From the NCBI GenBank assembly GCA_928724745.1, contig CAKMXJ010000003.1, positions 1,674,001 through 1,738,000 on the forward strand: a stretch of 64,000 bases of DNA, given 5' to 3'. The translations under genes and the position numbers were made by a program. Of the stretch, positions 21,015 through 31,597 are shown one piece after another. Source of the stretch: Anthracocystis setariae (Eukaryota > Basidiomycota > Ustilaginomycetes > Ustilaginales > Ustilaginaceae). Each line of letters starts with the position of its first letter. Position 1 is the stretch's first letter. The notes below the pieces were generated by a model that did not search any database, was not told the origin of the DNA, and saw nothing but the letters and a program-made list of their open reading frames with translations.

Positions 21015-24000
21015 ATGCCCCCCGCTGTCGGCCTGGCAGACCCGCGCCCACCAGCTGCGGCCGCTCGAGTCAAGCCTCGTGGCGCTGGTCCTTCGGCTGC
21101 TTCCTCCAAGCCCAACATCAAGCAACTCAAAGCGCTTCGCGATTCAGCTATCGACGACAACCAGGACGAAATCACAACCGATTCAGACAGCGACGAAGAC
21201 GATTCCGCCTTTGAAATGGATGGCCAGGAACTTTGGAACCAGGCTTACTGCATCACCTGCGATTGCCTCATCGAGCCGGGTGAGGGCATTGCAAAGCAAA
21301 GCTCGTCTGCCGATCCTCCCTCTTCCCCCACTACCCACACCACCCTCAAAGGTCGATCCGGTACCATCAAGGCGCGCACTTCCAGCACCGCTGACATCCC
21401 AAAGCCGCCCACGTCGGGTGCGAAATCGCCCTCGGCTACCAAGGCAGCTCCAAGTCCTCTCAAACGAACCAACTCTGCTGGCCGCCTTCACGCCAAAGCC
21501 GGCGTTGGTCCGTTTGGTCCCCACAAGCGCACCGGTAGTGCCGGCAGCCGCCTCAACGCTCTTAGCGAGCTTCGACCGACTACAAAGCTCCACGACGACA
21601 AGGGGAAAGCCAAGGACAAGGTCTCTTCTCGCGACGCTCACCGTTCCAACAGTGACAAGACTTCCGCCGCTTCTCGACCTGGCTCGGCTGCCAGCAATCG
21701 TTCTCGCTCCAGCAGCAGCGGTCCATCCTCCTTCAAGTCGACCGACGCCAATGCAGGTGCCAACGCCCACACCGCAGATGGCTCCACTCGAAACAGGAAG
21801 CGAGGCTTCCTCGGCGGTCTCGGTCTCACTCCAGCTGCCTTGAAGCAGCAGGAACAAGAGCTTGCTGCTAAGCGCAAAGCACCCACTCCCCTCTACTGTT
21901 CGGAGCGATGCCGCTTGATCGACGAGCGACGCTCCTCTGGCCTCGGCGAGCTCACAAAGTACCTTAGTCAACCTCTTCAGACTCCTACCACCGCAGCCTG
22001 GGCACCAGCAGCACCGCCCATGTGGCATAGATCCATCAGCAACTCGTCCATGCCCTTGCCTGCCCTGGCCAACACCCCCGACAGCGAGTGTTTCTGTCCC
22101 GATTGCATGGACACGTACGTCGACGGCAGCAGTGGCAGTGCTGCAGGCGTCCCTAGCGGCGCCAGCGATACCGCCACCGAAAGCTCCAACGGCTACGTCT
22201 ACGGCCGAGATGTAGAGCACAAGCCACGCACTGCTAGTGGAAGACTCGTGACTCCTCTTAATCTGCACGCTCCTAGCGGAGCAATTGAAAGCTACTTTCC
22301 TCAATTCGCCCCTGGTCACGGCATGACCTCCGCTGGCAACCAGAGCCCAAGGGTGCGCCCTATCGACGGGACAGCATCGGTTCCACCGCGCAGCTCTTCG
22401 GCAGCCAGCGGCGGCAGAGCCAGCACTTCAGGTACCGAAGGCAGCGTTCCCAGTTATGAAAGTGGCAGTAGCCTTTGGGAACCAAGGCTCAAGCCCAGAT
22501 CCAACTCGGGCGTCAGGAACGGCAGCACTTCCCGGAACGGCCAGCTTGCCGACTACAACGCGAACGGCATGACGTCTGGAATCTCCACCAACACGGCCAC
22601 ACCTGCCATCACACCTAGGCAGTCGATGGTCATGCCCAACTCTGGCAGGCCATCTCATCGCCTCTCTGTCCCCAGTTTCGCTCCGACCCATGAGTCGGAA
22701 GAGGAGGGTCATCAACCGTCGGATGGCCAACGAGCAACATCGCCCGCCTCCACACTCCCCTATCGTCTCGGTTCCAGTGCCAAGAGATCTTCACTTCATC
22801 TGGCCACAAGCCCTCTCAAGCTGCTTGATAAGGCCAGTCAGCACCATGCACCACCCTCGGTGGATCTCTTCAGCGATCATGTTGGCAGTCCCAGCACGCG
22901 GGGTTCGTTGCTTTCGCGTAGCCTTGCAAGTGAGCACACGCTCATGGGTGCAAGCGGCATCACGCTGCACAACCATTACAATTCGGGAGCTTCGACCTCG
23001 GTGCGTGATGCAGCACCTTCTGTTCGGCAATTGTCTCAGGATCAGCCACCCAGCAGCAAGTCCTCCGCCTTGTCGCAGAGTTTGTCTGATCCCTCCGCCA
23101 TCCATCGCAGCTCGACTAGCAACACCGACTACGATGACGGTCTCAGCATGGCAGTAGGCAGTCTCAAACTCGCGCAGTCTCGGGTCGCGGGTCCTTTGGC
23201 ATCACAGCGCCGTAGCACCGATGCTTCGGAGCCACGACCTTCCGATTTCCGACGCCTTTCTCTGTTCGGCATCACTGGCGCCCCAGCGCGACGCAACTCG
23301 AACGCTGTGTCGATCTCGAGTTCAGCGTCGGGTTCGACCAGCAGCGGATGGCTTCGTTCGTTGTCTTCAGCCTGGCTCAATTGGCGCTCGACGGCGTCGC
23401 CAGCGCCGATGAATGGCGATTCGGATGTCTTCCACTCGACCGATGACAGCGACGAATGGCCTTCGCACGGATCTGGCAGCGCCAGCCGACGCGAGAGCAG
23501 CGCATCGAGGAGTAGCAGCCATCACAGGTTGCCCTTTGCTCAGAAGCGGGCTCTGTCGACTCGTGAAGTCGAGGGCGACTACCTCCGCCCTGCCGATATG
23601 TCGCGACAGCCGTCGTCGTCGGACGACCGCGGTGCCGGTATAACGCCAACTCAGAGCCTGGTTGCCAAGCCTACTATACGTCGTGGCCATGTTCCGGCTT
23701 TTGTTCGGGAGATTGGTCAAGGTGGAATTCCTGGTGATTCTTCACAGGAAGCAGCCAAGGCGGAAGAAGGCGCCCATGGGGATGCTGCTTTGAGGCTTGA
23801 ACGTGCTCGCGTTGACAGCTTTACGAGGCTTGGAGATGCAGAGCAACAGAGGAAGGCGAACAGGCGAAGGAGTCGTGATATTAGCGTCCTCCCGCCTCTG
23901 CTCGCGCCCATTTCTCGCTCGGGTAGCAGCACCAATCTGTACGCCCAGATGCCCAGGAGCGCACGAACTTACTCGACCGGTCGAGCTTCTCACGCCGCCA

Positions 24001-25058
24001 ATACCCCACAGATGTTCGTCGGTAGTGCTGGGTCATCCCACCAAATTCATACGTCCCCGTTGGTGATGAGGAGTCCTTATCACAGCAGCTTTGCCCTTGC
24101 ACAGGATGCGGCGAGGGCTGCGATTACACCCTCCAGACCAAAGAGTGCGGCTGGGTATCACACGCTGTACGGCAGTGCAGGGACCAGCCCAAGAGCCAAG
24201 GGGCTGGGATGGGGTTTGATGACAAGCATCGCCTCTCCGCCGGCGTCGAACGGGGAGACGAGCTTGCCCGGACCCCCGCATCATCACGGAGGGAGACAGA
24301 GTATCAGTTATGGACACGCGGCTGCGGCGGCGAGTAGGCAAATGGTCCAGCATGCACACAGGGGCCACGGTCACCATCACAGTGCACACGGCCATGGATA
24401 TGCGCATCATCATTATCACCATGCGTCCCACGTCCATGGCCATGGACATCACCAGCACCGCAGCTCAGCGTCCGGAGGACAGACACCCACGGGGCATTTT
24501 ATGAACCTTGGTGCCCCACCCAACGGCACAGCTCACATTGAGAATGGTCGTCACGCCACTATGCCGGTCACCTCGCTGCACCGCAGTACGACGCCGTCGG
24601 TGCCTGAAGATGGAGGAGAGATGTCGACGCAGGATCTGACTGGTGACTTTGTGGGCCGGCCCAACTCTGCGACGGGATATGGCAAGAAGCATCACAGGAC
24701 GGGTCTGATGCCTCCACCGAGGTCGAGGTCGTCGCTCGGTATGCAGCGGCTGCAGCGCTTGTCGTCGGCGGAGCCAGTGCCGGTGGCGGTTGAGGAGCAA
24801 GTGGCAGCGGCAGAGCCGCAACGAAATTGGAGCTACGACCACCTTTCGGGGCTCAAGACGTACCCGATTCTGCAGCTGCCCGATCGGGAGACGCACGATG
24901 TGTACGACCCGAATTGGAACGGCATGGTAAACCAGCTAGGAAAGAAAGCCGGGGAAGAAGGGCTGGAGGAGGCGAACAAGGCGGAGAAGGGAAGGCAGGG
25001 AGTTCAGATGGGATTTGAGCCGGGGCATAGGAAGAAGCTCTTCTACTTTGATGCCTAG
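21015..25058 (+). CDS. large Ecl1-like zinc-binding protein with His-rich tract
   Basis: A 1,347-residue, intron-free, Ser-rich protein. Near residue 77 is YCITCDCLIEPGEG, near 293 is YCSERCRLIDER, and near 357 is CFCPDCMDTY. The CxxC pair plus YCSxxCR resembles the small zinc-binding Ecl1 (extender of chronological lifespan) family, here spread through a much longer protein. Most of the rest is low-complexity Ser/Ala/Pro sequence. Around residues 1105-1150 there is a dense His/Gly/Ala tract with over 20 histidines that could bind Zn, Cu or Ni. The C-terminus (about 1270-1347) looks conserved, with NWSYDHLSG, YPILQLPD and FEPGHRKKLFYFDA. In fission yeast, Ecl proteins respond to zinc or nutrient limitation; a similar role here is inference. 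Confidence 0.6.
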   Translation: MPPAVGLADPRPPAAAARVKPRGAGPSAASSKPNIKQLKALRDSAIDDNQDEITTDSDSDEDDSAFEMDGQELWNQAYCITCDCLIEPGEGIAKQSSSADPPSSPTTHTTLKGRSGTIKARTSSTADIPKPPTSGAKSPSATKAAPSPLKRTNSAGRLHAKAGVGPFGPHKRTGSAGSRLNALSELRPTTKLHDDKGKAKDKVSSRDAHRSNSDKTSAASRPGSAASNRSRSSSSGPSSFKSTDANAGANAHTADGSTRNRKRGFLGGLGLTPAALKQQEQELAAKRKAPTPLYCSERCRLIDERRSSGLGELTKYLSQPLQTPTTAAWAPAAPPMWHRSISNSSMPLPALANTPDSECFCPDCMDTYVDGSSGSAAGVPSGASDTATESSNGYVYGRDVEHKPRTASGRLVTPLNLHAPSGAIESYFPQFAPGHGMTSAGNQSPRVRPIDGTASVPPRSSSAASGGRASTSGTEGSVPSYESGSSLWEPRLKPRSNSGVRNGSTSRNGQLADYNANGMTSGISTNTATPAITPRQSMVMPNSGRPSHRLSVPSFAPTHESEEEGHQPSDGQRATSPASTLPYRLGSSAKRSSLHLATSPLKLLDKASQHHAPPSVDLFSDHVGSPSTRGSLLSRSLASEHTLMGASGITLHNHYNSGASTSVRDAAPSVRQLSQDQPPSSKSSALSQSLSDPSAIHRSSTSNTDYDDGLSMAVGSLKLAQSRVAGPLASQRRSTDASEPRPSDFRRLSLFGITGAPARRNSNAVSISSSASGSTSSGWLRSLSSAWLNWRSTASPAPMNGDSDVFHSTDDSDEWPSHGSGSASRRESSASRSSSHHRLPFAQKRALSTREVEGDYLRPADMSRQPSSSDDRGAGITPTQSLVAKPTIRRGHVPAFVREIGQGGIPGDSSQEAAKAEEGAHGDAALRLERARVDSFTRLGDAEQQRKANRRRSRDISVLPPLLAPISRSGSSTNLYAQMPRSARTYSTGRASHAANTPQMFVGSAGSSHQIHTSPLVMRSPYHSSFALAQDAARAAITPSRPKSAAGYHTLYGSAGTSPRAKGLGWGLMTSIASPPASNGETSLPGPPHHHGGRQSISYGHAAAAASRQMVQHAHRGHGHHHSAHGHGYAHHHYHHASHVHGHGHHQHRSSASGGQTPTGHFMNLGAPPNGTAHIENGRHATMPVTSLHRSTTPSVPEDGGEMSTQDLTGDFVGRPNSATGYGKKHHRTGLMPPPRSRSSLGMQRLQRLSSAEPVPVAVEEQVAAAEPQRNWSYDHLSGLKTYPILQLPDRETHDVYDPNWNGMVNQLGKKAGEEGLEEANKAEKGRQGVQMGFEPGHRKKLFYFDA

Positions 25059-25340
25059 GCGTTTGCTGCTTTTTTGATGATGCGTCACGGAAGCAAACGG
25101 GGATGAGGGGGAGGGGACGCACGATACCACGCAACGTTTACATTTAACGAAGGGGTTTTTTTTCTTCCCTTTTTTTTTCTTTTTCTTTTTCAGTATCTAT
25201 TTGTTATGGGTTCTATTCTCTATCATCTTTTCTCGTTCGTGATGATTGGCAATGACGAGAGTTCGTTTTCGGGCGCATCGAAAACGGTAAGAATCGAGTG
25301 TCAGTGTGGATTATTATTACGAGTTGTTGGGGGAATTAAC

Positions 25341-28262
25341 TTAGGTCATTGCTACGAGTGTAGCTTGGACGGTGATTGGAGATGGGAGGGGAAGGATTTG
25401 GAAGTTTGTATCTTCTGTTTGGGGTTTTTTTTGGAGTTGGTGGAGGAGGGAATGGGTAGTGTAGGGGGGTATATCTTTGTTAAGGGTGGCTATGGTGATG
25501 TGTGGGATCCAGGCTGATGGGGGATGAAGAAGGGAGAATTTGGGTTCGAGGTTGGATGGTGGATGAATGGTATCGATAGGGAAGGTGAGGAGGGTGTTTG
25601 GTGCGTAGACTAGTTTGGAGATTGTGATGGTGAAGAAGATGTTGTCGGTTTCGGTTTTGGTTTTGGTTTTGGTTTGGGGGGAGAGGAGGTTGGTGTAGAA
25701 GGACCATTGAGTTTCGGCGAGGGGGGAGTGGGAGAGGTTTGAGTGGTGAACTAGGGTGATGTGTGGACGGAGGTTGATTCGGGAGTTGGTGACGAGGTGG
25801 GTGTAGAAGTGGGTGATTTCGGAATCCGAGTTGATGGCGGTGAGCAGGATGGAGTTGAGGGTGGTAAGGATGTCGAGTTCAACAGCTAGACCAAAGTATC
25901 GTACACCATCCTTGCCTTTAACCTCGGCGTCCTTGACCTTCTGCTTCTCTGCACTCCCGCGCTTCGTCACCTTCCACTCCTCCGCAACACCCAAGGCCCT
26001 CTCCACCCGCTCCGCACTCGGAATCTCCCACCCCAACACCTCCCCCAGCGCCTTGATCACGGTCAACAAATTCTCCCTGGCACTCGCCGCCACACTAAGC
26101 CGCACAACATGGTGGAACGCACTATCACCCCACCCCTCAGCCCCCTCGCTTGACCCAAACGGTTGCAACGCTTCCAAAAACCGCCACAACACAACCTCAT
26201 GACTCCTCACCCCTCGAACCGCCCGCTCCGCCTCATCCACAACCAACGTCTGGTGATTTCCACCCCTCCTCTCCACCCTCGCCGCACACACCCGATGCAA
26301 CGTATTCAACGACACCGAATCCAAGTCCCACACCAACGCCACCACCCTAACCCTCCCCACCTCCCCTTGCGCCGCCTTCCCCTTCCCCTTCCCCTTCCCC
26401 TTCTTTCCCCCTCCCCCCACCCCGGGTTGGGAAAGACTGCGCGCGAGATCCACCATCTCATCCCGATGTGCAAACAGATGGTTGTTCTTATCGGCAAACA
26501 CCACCAACCCATCCTCTACCGCATGCGTGCTCACCTCGCGCTCGACAGCTCCGAGGAACCCCTTCTTGGCTTTAAAGTCGTCGCTCTGAACTAGCGAGAC
26601 GCCAAACAGCTCGCGCAGCGCGAGCGCCAGCACCGTCTTGCCACAACCGGGCACTGCGATCGGCGTCAAGATCGTCTTGCTAAATTCCCGCGTATCCTCC
26701 TCCATCGTACTTTTCAACGAAGGGGAGGAGGCGAGGTGAGAGAGGAACGCTTCACGCATAGCGATGATGCCCTTGTTGTGCGCAAGAGGCGCGAACAGCG
26801 CCGGTTGCGGCGCGATGTTGCGTTCGGCATTGCCATATAGACGGTCGTAGGCCCATTCGATGAAGTGCAGTGTCTCGGGACGTTTGGAACGCGGTTGAGG
26901 CGGGGGAGGAGGAAGTAGGCCGGCAGTGCGCGCGGCGGCGAGGGCGAGCGAGGTTTCTTTCGCCGACTGCTTGGCAAGTCGTTTCTTTTCTCGTTTCAGC
27001 TCGGCTTTGGATTTCTCCACGCCTGAATTCGAACCCTTGTCTCCGTCCGGGGATGTGCTGGCTTGTGGCGTGGGTTCGGTTTCAAGAGGTGGTGGAGGGA
27101 CGGACGCTACTTTTGCCTCCCACTCTTGTTTCTCTTTGATCATCTTGCGGGCGAGTTCTCTCCAGTCGCGATACATGAGGTATGGCTCGTCGAACTTGAC
27201 CTTGTAGAACCACGCTTGTCCAGCCTGGTAAGGTGGAGCAACAACTGCTTGCTGATCCTTTCGTAACCGGGTCATCTCTGTTTCGTCTGGCATGTGCGTG
27301 CGGATGACAAAACCCTCAATCGCTTCGCCTTCGCACATGCCCGTCGCTTCGATCTCGGCCGTCACGCGCTTGACCTCGTCCAACGTCGGCAGAGTGAGCC
27401 ATCTCGTAGGGATGAACCCCCACGTCTTGGCAAACTCGTCCACCTCGCGCATCGATCTGGTGCTGAACTGCGCCGAATTCTTGTTCAACCCATGCAGGTG
27501 GAGCCCCGACCTTGCTTCCGAGTACGCCAAAACGTGTTCTTCAAACGAATCGTCGCATAGCTCGAACGCTGCGGTTTCGTTCCTCGCCCACAATTCTGCC
27601 GCCAACTGCGACTCGGTCCTGCCGACGCTGTGCAGGTGTTTGACGAGCCACTCGTGACCCTTTTCCGCATGTGTGGATGCGAGTGCGTGTTTCGAGCTGA
27701 CCACGAGCTGTGTGGGTGAGAGCGCAGAGATGAAGATGATGCAGCCGTTCTCCTTGAACGTGAGGACGTAGGGGGCGGTGGTGTAGCTGTCGATACTCGC
27801 GGGCTTTGTCCATGGCATTTCGGAGAGGTTGAAGAACTTATCGTAGCCCCTCACCACGATTCTATGTTTATGATGTTGGCCATTTTCAGCAGCAGTTGGG
27901 GTGTTGATTCGTTCCGTGAACAGGCCGCGCGCTAGGGTGGGGAGTTCGGAGCCGATCGAGGTGGATTTGCGGTAGGCGAATTCCGAGACTTTCCAGGAGA
28001 GCAGGTGGTGGCCGTGGGAGAGATGACCTGTGGAGCGAATGAGCGGTTTGGCGGCGTTGCGCGCCAAGTTGAGGGCGTAGACGAGGTCGGTGGATGCGTC
28101 GAGTTCGTTGAGGTGAAGTTGGGTGAAGGGTGAGCGCGAGCTCGAGGCGAGGGGTTGTGAGTCGTCGAGGGAGAGAGCGGCGAAAGCGCTGCTTGGACTA
28201 TTTGGGACTTTTGAAGCGCCATCTGCCTCTTCTGTAGTGGATGTTTTGTCTAGATCTGACAT
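25341..28262 (-). CDS. TRL1: tRNA ligase, three-domain fungal type
   Basis: From the ATG at 28262 (in-frame codons upstream have no ATG) the protein is 973 residues. The N-terminal RNA ligase domain has motif I KENGCIIF, with the AMP-accepting Lys near 170. A central polynucleotide-kinase domain has the P-loop GCGKTVLAL, followed by DDFKAKKGF. The C-terminal cyclic phosphodiesterase carries two HxT motifs, PHITLVHH and PHITIATLN. Together they heal and seal tRNA exon halves after splicing and join HAC1-type mRNA in the unfolded protein response. A Lys/Arg-rich linker (about 410-450) and a Gly/Lys repeat (GKGKGKGK) are low-complexity insertions. The gene is divergent from prefoldin subunit 6, with a poly-A run of about 25 in the shared 292-bp spacer. 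Confidence 0.95.
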   Translation of the reverse strand: MSDLDKTSTTEEADGASKVPNSPSSAFAALSLDDSQPLASSSRSPFTQLHLNELDASTDLVYALNLARNAAKPLIRSTGHLSHGHHLLSWKVSEFAYRKSTSIGSELPTLARGLFTERINTPTAAENGQHHKHRIVVRGYDKFFNLSEMPWTKPASIDSYTTAPYVLTFKENGCIIFISALSPTQLVVSSKHALASTHAEKGHEWLVKHLHSVGRTESQLAAELWARNETAAFELCDDSFEEHVLAYSEARSGLHLHGLNKNSAQFSTRSMREVDEFAKTWGFIPTRWLTLPTLDEVKRVTAEIEATGMCEGEAIEGFVIRTHMPDETEMTRLRKDQQAVVAPPYQAGQAWFYKVKFDEPYLMYRDWRELARKMIKEKQEWEAKVASVPPPPLETEPTPQASTSPDGDKGSNSGVEKSKAELKREKKRLAKQSAKETSLALAAARTAGLLPPPPPQPRSKRPETLHFIEWAYDRLYGNAERNIAPQPALFAPLAHNKGIIAMREAFLSHLASSPSLKSTMEEDTREFSKTILTPIAVPGCGKTVLALALRELFGVSLVQSDDFKAKKGFLGAVEREVSTHAVEDGLVVFADKNNHLFAHRDEMVDLARSLSQPGVGGGGKKGKGKGKGKAAQGEVGRVRVVALVWDLDSVSLNTLHRVCAARVERRGGNHQTLVVDEAERAVRGVRSHEVVLWRFLEALQPFGSSEGAEGWGDSAFHHVVRLSVAASARENLLTVIKALGEVLGWEIPSAERVERALGVAEEWKVTKRGSAEKQKVKDAEVKGKDGVRYFGLAVELDILTTLNSILLTAINSDSEITHFYTHLVTNSRINLRPHITLVHHSNLSHSPLAETQWSFYTNLLSPQTKTKTKTETDNIFFTITISKLVYAPNTLLTFPIDTIHPPSNLEPKFSLLHPPSAWIPHITIATLNKDIPPYTTHSLLHQLQKKPQTEDTNFQILPLPSPITVQATLVAMT

Positions 28263-28554
28263 GCTTGCCCAGATCGCAGTTCGAGCTTCGTAAAGCAATC
28301 AAGCAAGGATGATGGGAGAGGGCAATGAAGGAAGAAAGTAGAGTAGCACAACGTCAAAAAAAAAAAAAAAAAAAAAAAAAAGTCGGTTAACAAAGGCCTC
28401 CACTTTCTTGCAAAAAAAGTTGGCGTGGATTTGAGTTTGTTAGATTGTCAACCAAAAGCGTGGCTAATAAAGTGTTGTTCTCCGAGCTGTCACTTGTCAT
28501 CTGCTCACTTCCATCTCCACCATCCTCCGCTTCACTGCCGGAACGAGCGCAAAA

Positions 28555-29213
28555 ATGGAGGCAGCCGTGGCACAGTACCAGAAGCTACAAACATGTAAGC
28601 CTCGCCCTCCCATTCGCTCACTCGCTTCCTCTTTTGCATTTGAAAACTGACCGAGTTCATTCTACCACCACCACCTGCTCGCAGCGTTTCAAACAGCAGT
28701 GGAAGCACGTCAGCAACTCGACTCGCAACTGCGTGAGAACGAACAGGTCGCCAAAGAGTTCTCAAAACTCACGCAGAACAATCAGATCTACAAACTCATC
28801 GGACCTGTGCTGGTCAAACAAGACCAGGTGGAGGCTACGAGCAATGTCGATAAACGAATCGAGTTCATCAAAGGCGAGATGTAAGTTGCGTCCCCACCCT
28901 CCTGCCCCCCCCCCCCTGGAAAGCTGGTTTCGTTTCCTCTGACAACTTGTCTGGCTTTTCCTGATCACGATGGTAGAGAGAGGGTCGAGGCACAGATCAA
29001 CGACTTGACGGACAAGACGGAGAAGAAGAAAATCGAGGTACGTATCCCCCCCCCCCCACACCACTTATCCCGTTGTATGTCTTGGAAAAAGGCAAGAGAG
29101 GAGCTGACGGTATTCCTTCATCGCTTGCTTCCATGTCGGTAATGCAGATCGTAGCATTGCAACAGAAGGCACAGCAGCAAGCAGCGCCTCCATCGGCAAA
29201 CGTATCCGCATAG
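28555..29213 (+). CDS. YKE2: prefoldin subunit 6 (beta-type)
   Basis: Four exons give 120 residues: 28555-28594, 28685-28880, 28977-29037 and 29148-29213, with introns of 90, 96 and 110 nt, all GT-AG. The protein begins MEAAVAQYQKLQTSFQTAV and has a long N-terminal coiled coil, the beta-hairpin core NNQIYKLIGPVLVKQ, and a C-terminal coiled coil (RVEAQINDLTDKTEKKKIE). This is the beta-type prefoldin layout, and the length is normal. Prefoldin is the hexameric cytosolic chaperone that hands nascent actin and tubulin to the CCT chaperonin. The reading frame closes only with all three introns removed, which supports the model. Confidence 0.93.
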
Positions 29214-29385
29214 CGCTCGCACCACATTCGTTGCATCACTCTAGGGCAACCCCCTGTCCGCATGCATGTCGAGAAAAGCTTCGATGCAGGTGAATGATAT
29301 TGTACAACAGTGATTCGACAGCAGCGTTTGTATACCAGCCATGCACATGCAGTAGATGAAGAGTTTGGGAAAAATCTATGACGTA

Positions 29386-31473
29386 TCAGAAACGACGGCG
29401 AGTCGATTCGCCTCGGCGTCGCCGTGCAACGAAGGACGATTGGCGACGCGGCGAAGGCTTTCTTCCCACCCATTCGCCCACCCTCTCGCTCCCCTCACCA
29501 CGCTCCACCTCACTGCTTTCCACCTCGACCCAGCCCAAACTCTTGGCCAAATACCGATACCTCGCGTGATTGAAACTCGCCTCGTCCTCCAACTCGTTGA
29601 GCTCCAAATGCAACCTCACCCTGTCCTCCGTCTTGAAATCCTTCAACAAACCTTTGCCGCCACCGCTTCGAGTGTTGGCGGCCTCGTACAGAGCCTTGAT
29701 CACGTAGCTCGCGGCGGTGGTGACTTTGATCTTGCTCGCCGCTGCGATCTCGGTGAGAGACTGTTGTGAATACAACCAACACTGCATCGCCCTATCGTGC
29801 GCACGGAGAACCCGCGTGACTTGAACCTCATCGTCACTCTCCACCTTGTTCTTGTTTTTCTTCGTCTTCTCCGCTGCAGTCTCCCAAGCCGTCTTGTCGC
29901 CAGGTGCGTCGGGCGGCTGCAGCTCGCGCAACGTCGGTCGCACCGAGACTTTCGGCTCCTCGACAGCCGCACCCTGCTGCAAACGTTCGCGATACAGATC
30001 GTGCGAGCTCAACTTGAGAGCTTCCTCCAAACACATGGCGCCCTCGTTACGCTCGTTTCTGTTGCTGATGATTCGGTCGAGACGTTCCAGCATCCATGCA
30101 GTCTTTCCCTGATCAGAGAATCGCGACGGCCTAAAGTACTCGGAAATCGCCCTGAGCACTTCCAAACCGACAAATGCATCGCTGGCAGCGTACTGGATCT
30201 GATCCTCGGCCAGTGGATACGCTTCCCAATCGCTCACCCTCACCCCACCCTTGTCTAGCCTCTTGCCCAGATACACTCGCGTGAGATCGCGCAAGCTGAT
30301 CAGCGCTCGGTGCGATTTCCACACGTGCGGCTGCGCGAGCTTGGCGATCTTGCTCAGCTCGACTATGTTGCGCGTGTTGATGCCGAATTCGCGTTGAAGT
30401 TTCAGCGCATCGTTTCGGATCGCCACGCCGGTTTTGATGATCGAAGCGTCCTCGAGGATGGATTTGAGCGGCGGCGGGATGAGGCGGATGGCAGAGAGGT
30501 GAATGACGACGATGAGCGAGGGAGAGCAGATTTGAAGCAGCGCAGTGGGAAGAGCGCCAGTGAGGGATACATTCCATTCCATGTCCAAACCCATCGGACC
30601 ATCGCCGAGACAGGAGACAAGATCGCAAGCCTCGTCATAGTCTCCGGTATAGGCTACCGACGGAGCTTTCAGCCTCGCCTGTGCTCCGCTCGCTTCGTCG
30701 TTCAGTTCTGTCGTCGCTAGAGAAGACGACGCGGGCTTTGACACTGCCGACAGAAAGCTGGATCCAGGAAGCAGTAGAGGCCCCGCGGGGGATTTGTACG
30801 TGTACAATTCGAGCCCGCGTTCGAGTTCTTTCTGTTTCGCCTCTTTTGCTTGCTGTCTTGCGGTCAGCTTCCAGGTCGGATTGATACGTGGAAGAGGAGC
30901 TTGAGTGCCAGATTCGCGGGTGTCGTGTTCGGAGGGTGTGGTACCGTGCGTGAAGTCCCACGTCTTAGGCTGGGCCTCTTTGGTTGGTGTTGCAGCGTTT
31001 CTCATCTCTTGCCAAGGATCCATCTCGGTGGATTTGAGGTCCTTTTTGGTTGACCTAGCGACGTTTCTCATCTCCTCCCAAGGATCCATTTGTGTCGCTT
31101 TTTGTTTTGCAGACGGATTCCAGGCCGAGCCGATGCGTGGACGAGGTGGTCGAGTGCTAGGTTTGCGAGTGCTGTGTGTGAAGGGTTTGATGCCGTGCGT
31201 GGAGGCCCACGTCTTGGGCTGGGCCTTCTTGGTTGATCTTGCAGCGGTTCGCATCTCTTGCCAAGGATCCATTTCTGTCCATTTGAGAGACTTTTCGGTT
31301 GATCTAGCAGCAATTTGCTTCTTCTCCCAAGGAAGGCTGTCTATCCATTTGACTCTGGAGCCAGTTGCAATGCTGCGTGTCTCTAGAGCGCGGCTACGTT
31401 GTACGAGCTGATACCGAGCATAGTGCGAGGTCGTGGAAGAGCCAATAGGAAGCACATATGCTGATGGCTTCAT
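29386..31473 (-). CDS. WRN-type DEDDy 3'-5' exonuclease with N-terminal repeats and C-terminal HTH
   Basis: A 695-residue single-exon protein. The exonuclease domain (about 275-455) has the DEDDy residues: D297 and E299 in GLDMEW, an Asp in TGVAIRNDALKL, and the Tyr/Asp pair in YAASDAFVGL. A C-terminal helix-turn-helix (QQSLTEIAAASKIKVTTAASYV) resembles the HTH_40 domain found at the end of RecQ-type proteins. Residues 1-40 are basic and Ser-rich and could be a mitochondrial presequence. Residues 45-205 contain four degenerate copies of a DPWQEMRxAARSTKK unit, which I do not recognise from other exonucleases. Likely role: DNA or RNA 3'-end processing or repair. A Tc1-type transposon ends 124 bp upstream of the ATG. 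Confidence 0.85.
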   Translation of the reverse strand: MKPSAYVLPIGSSTTSHYARYQLVQRSRALETRSIATGSRVKWIDSLPWEKKQIAARSTEKSLKWTEMDPWQEMRTAARSTKKAQPKTWASTHGIKPFTHSTRKPSTRPPRPRIGSAWNPSAKQKATQMDPWEEMRNVARSTKKDLKSTEMDPWQEMRNAATPTKEAQPKTWDFTHGTTPSEHDTRESGTQAPLPRINPTWKLTARQQAKEAKQKELERGLELYTYKSPAGPLLLPGSSFLSAVSKPASSSLATTELNDEASGAQARLKAPSVAYTGDYDEACDLVSCLGDGPMGLDMEWNVSLTGALPTALLQICSPSLIVVIHLSAIRLIPPPLKSILEDASIIKTGVAIRNDALKLQREFGINTRNIVELSKIAKLAQPHVWKSHRALISLRDLTRVYLGKRLDKGGVRVSDWEAYPLAEDQIQYAASDAFVGLEVLRAISEYFRPSRFSDQGKTAWMLERLDRIISNRNERNEGAMCLEEALKLSSHDLYRERLQQGAAVEEPKVSVRPTLRELQPPDAPGDKTAWETAAEKTKKNKNKVESDDEVQVTRVLRAHDRAMQCWLYSQQSLTEIAAASKIKVTTAASYVIKALYEAANTRSGGGKGLLKDFKTEDRVRLHLELNELEDEASFNHARYRYLAKSLGWVEVESSEVERGEGSERVGEWVGRKPSPRRQSSFVARRRRGESTRRRF

Positions 31474-31597
31474 ACTTTACGCTCGCGACGGATTCAGTGA
31501 CTGTGTCGTCGCTCTACCATGACAGTTCACGGAGAGATGATGTTGTGTGCTGCAAGTGACGATGGAATGGCAAAAGTGGGGCGGCAATCATGTAATA

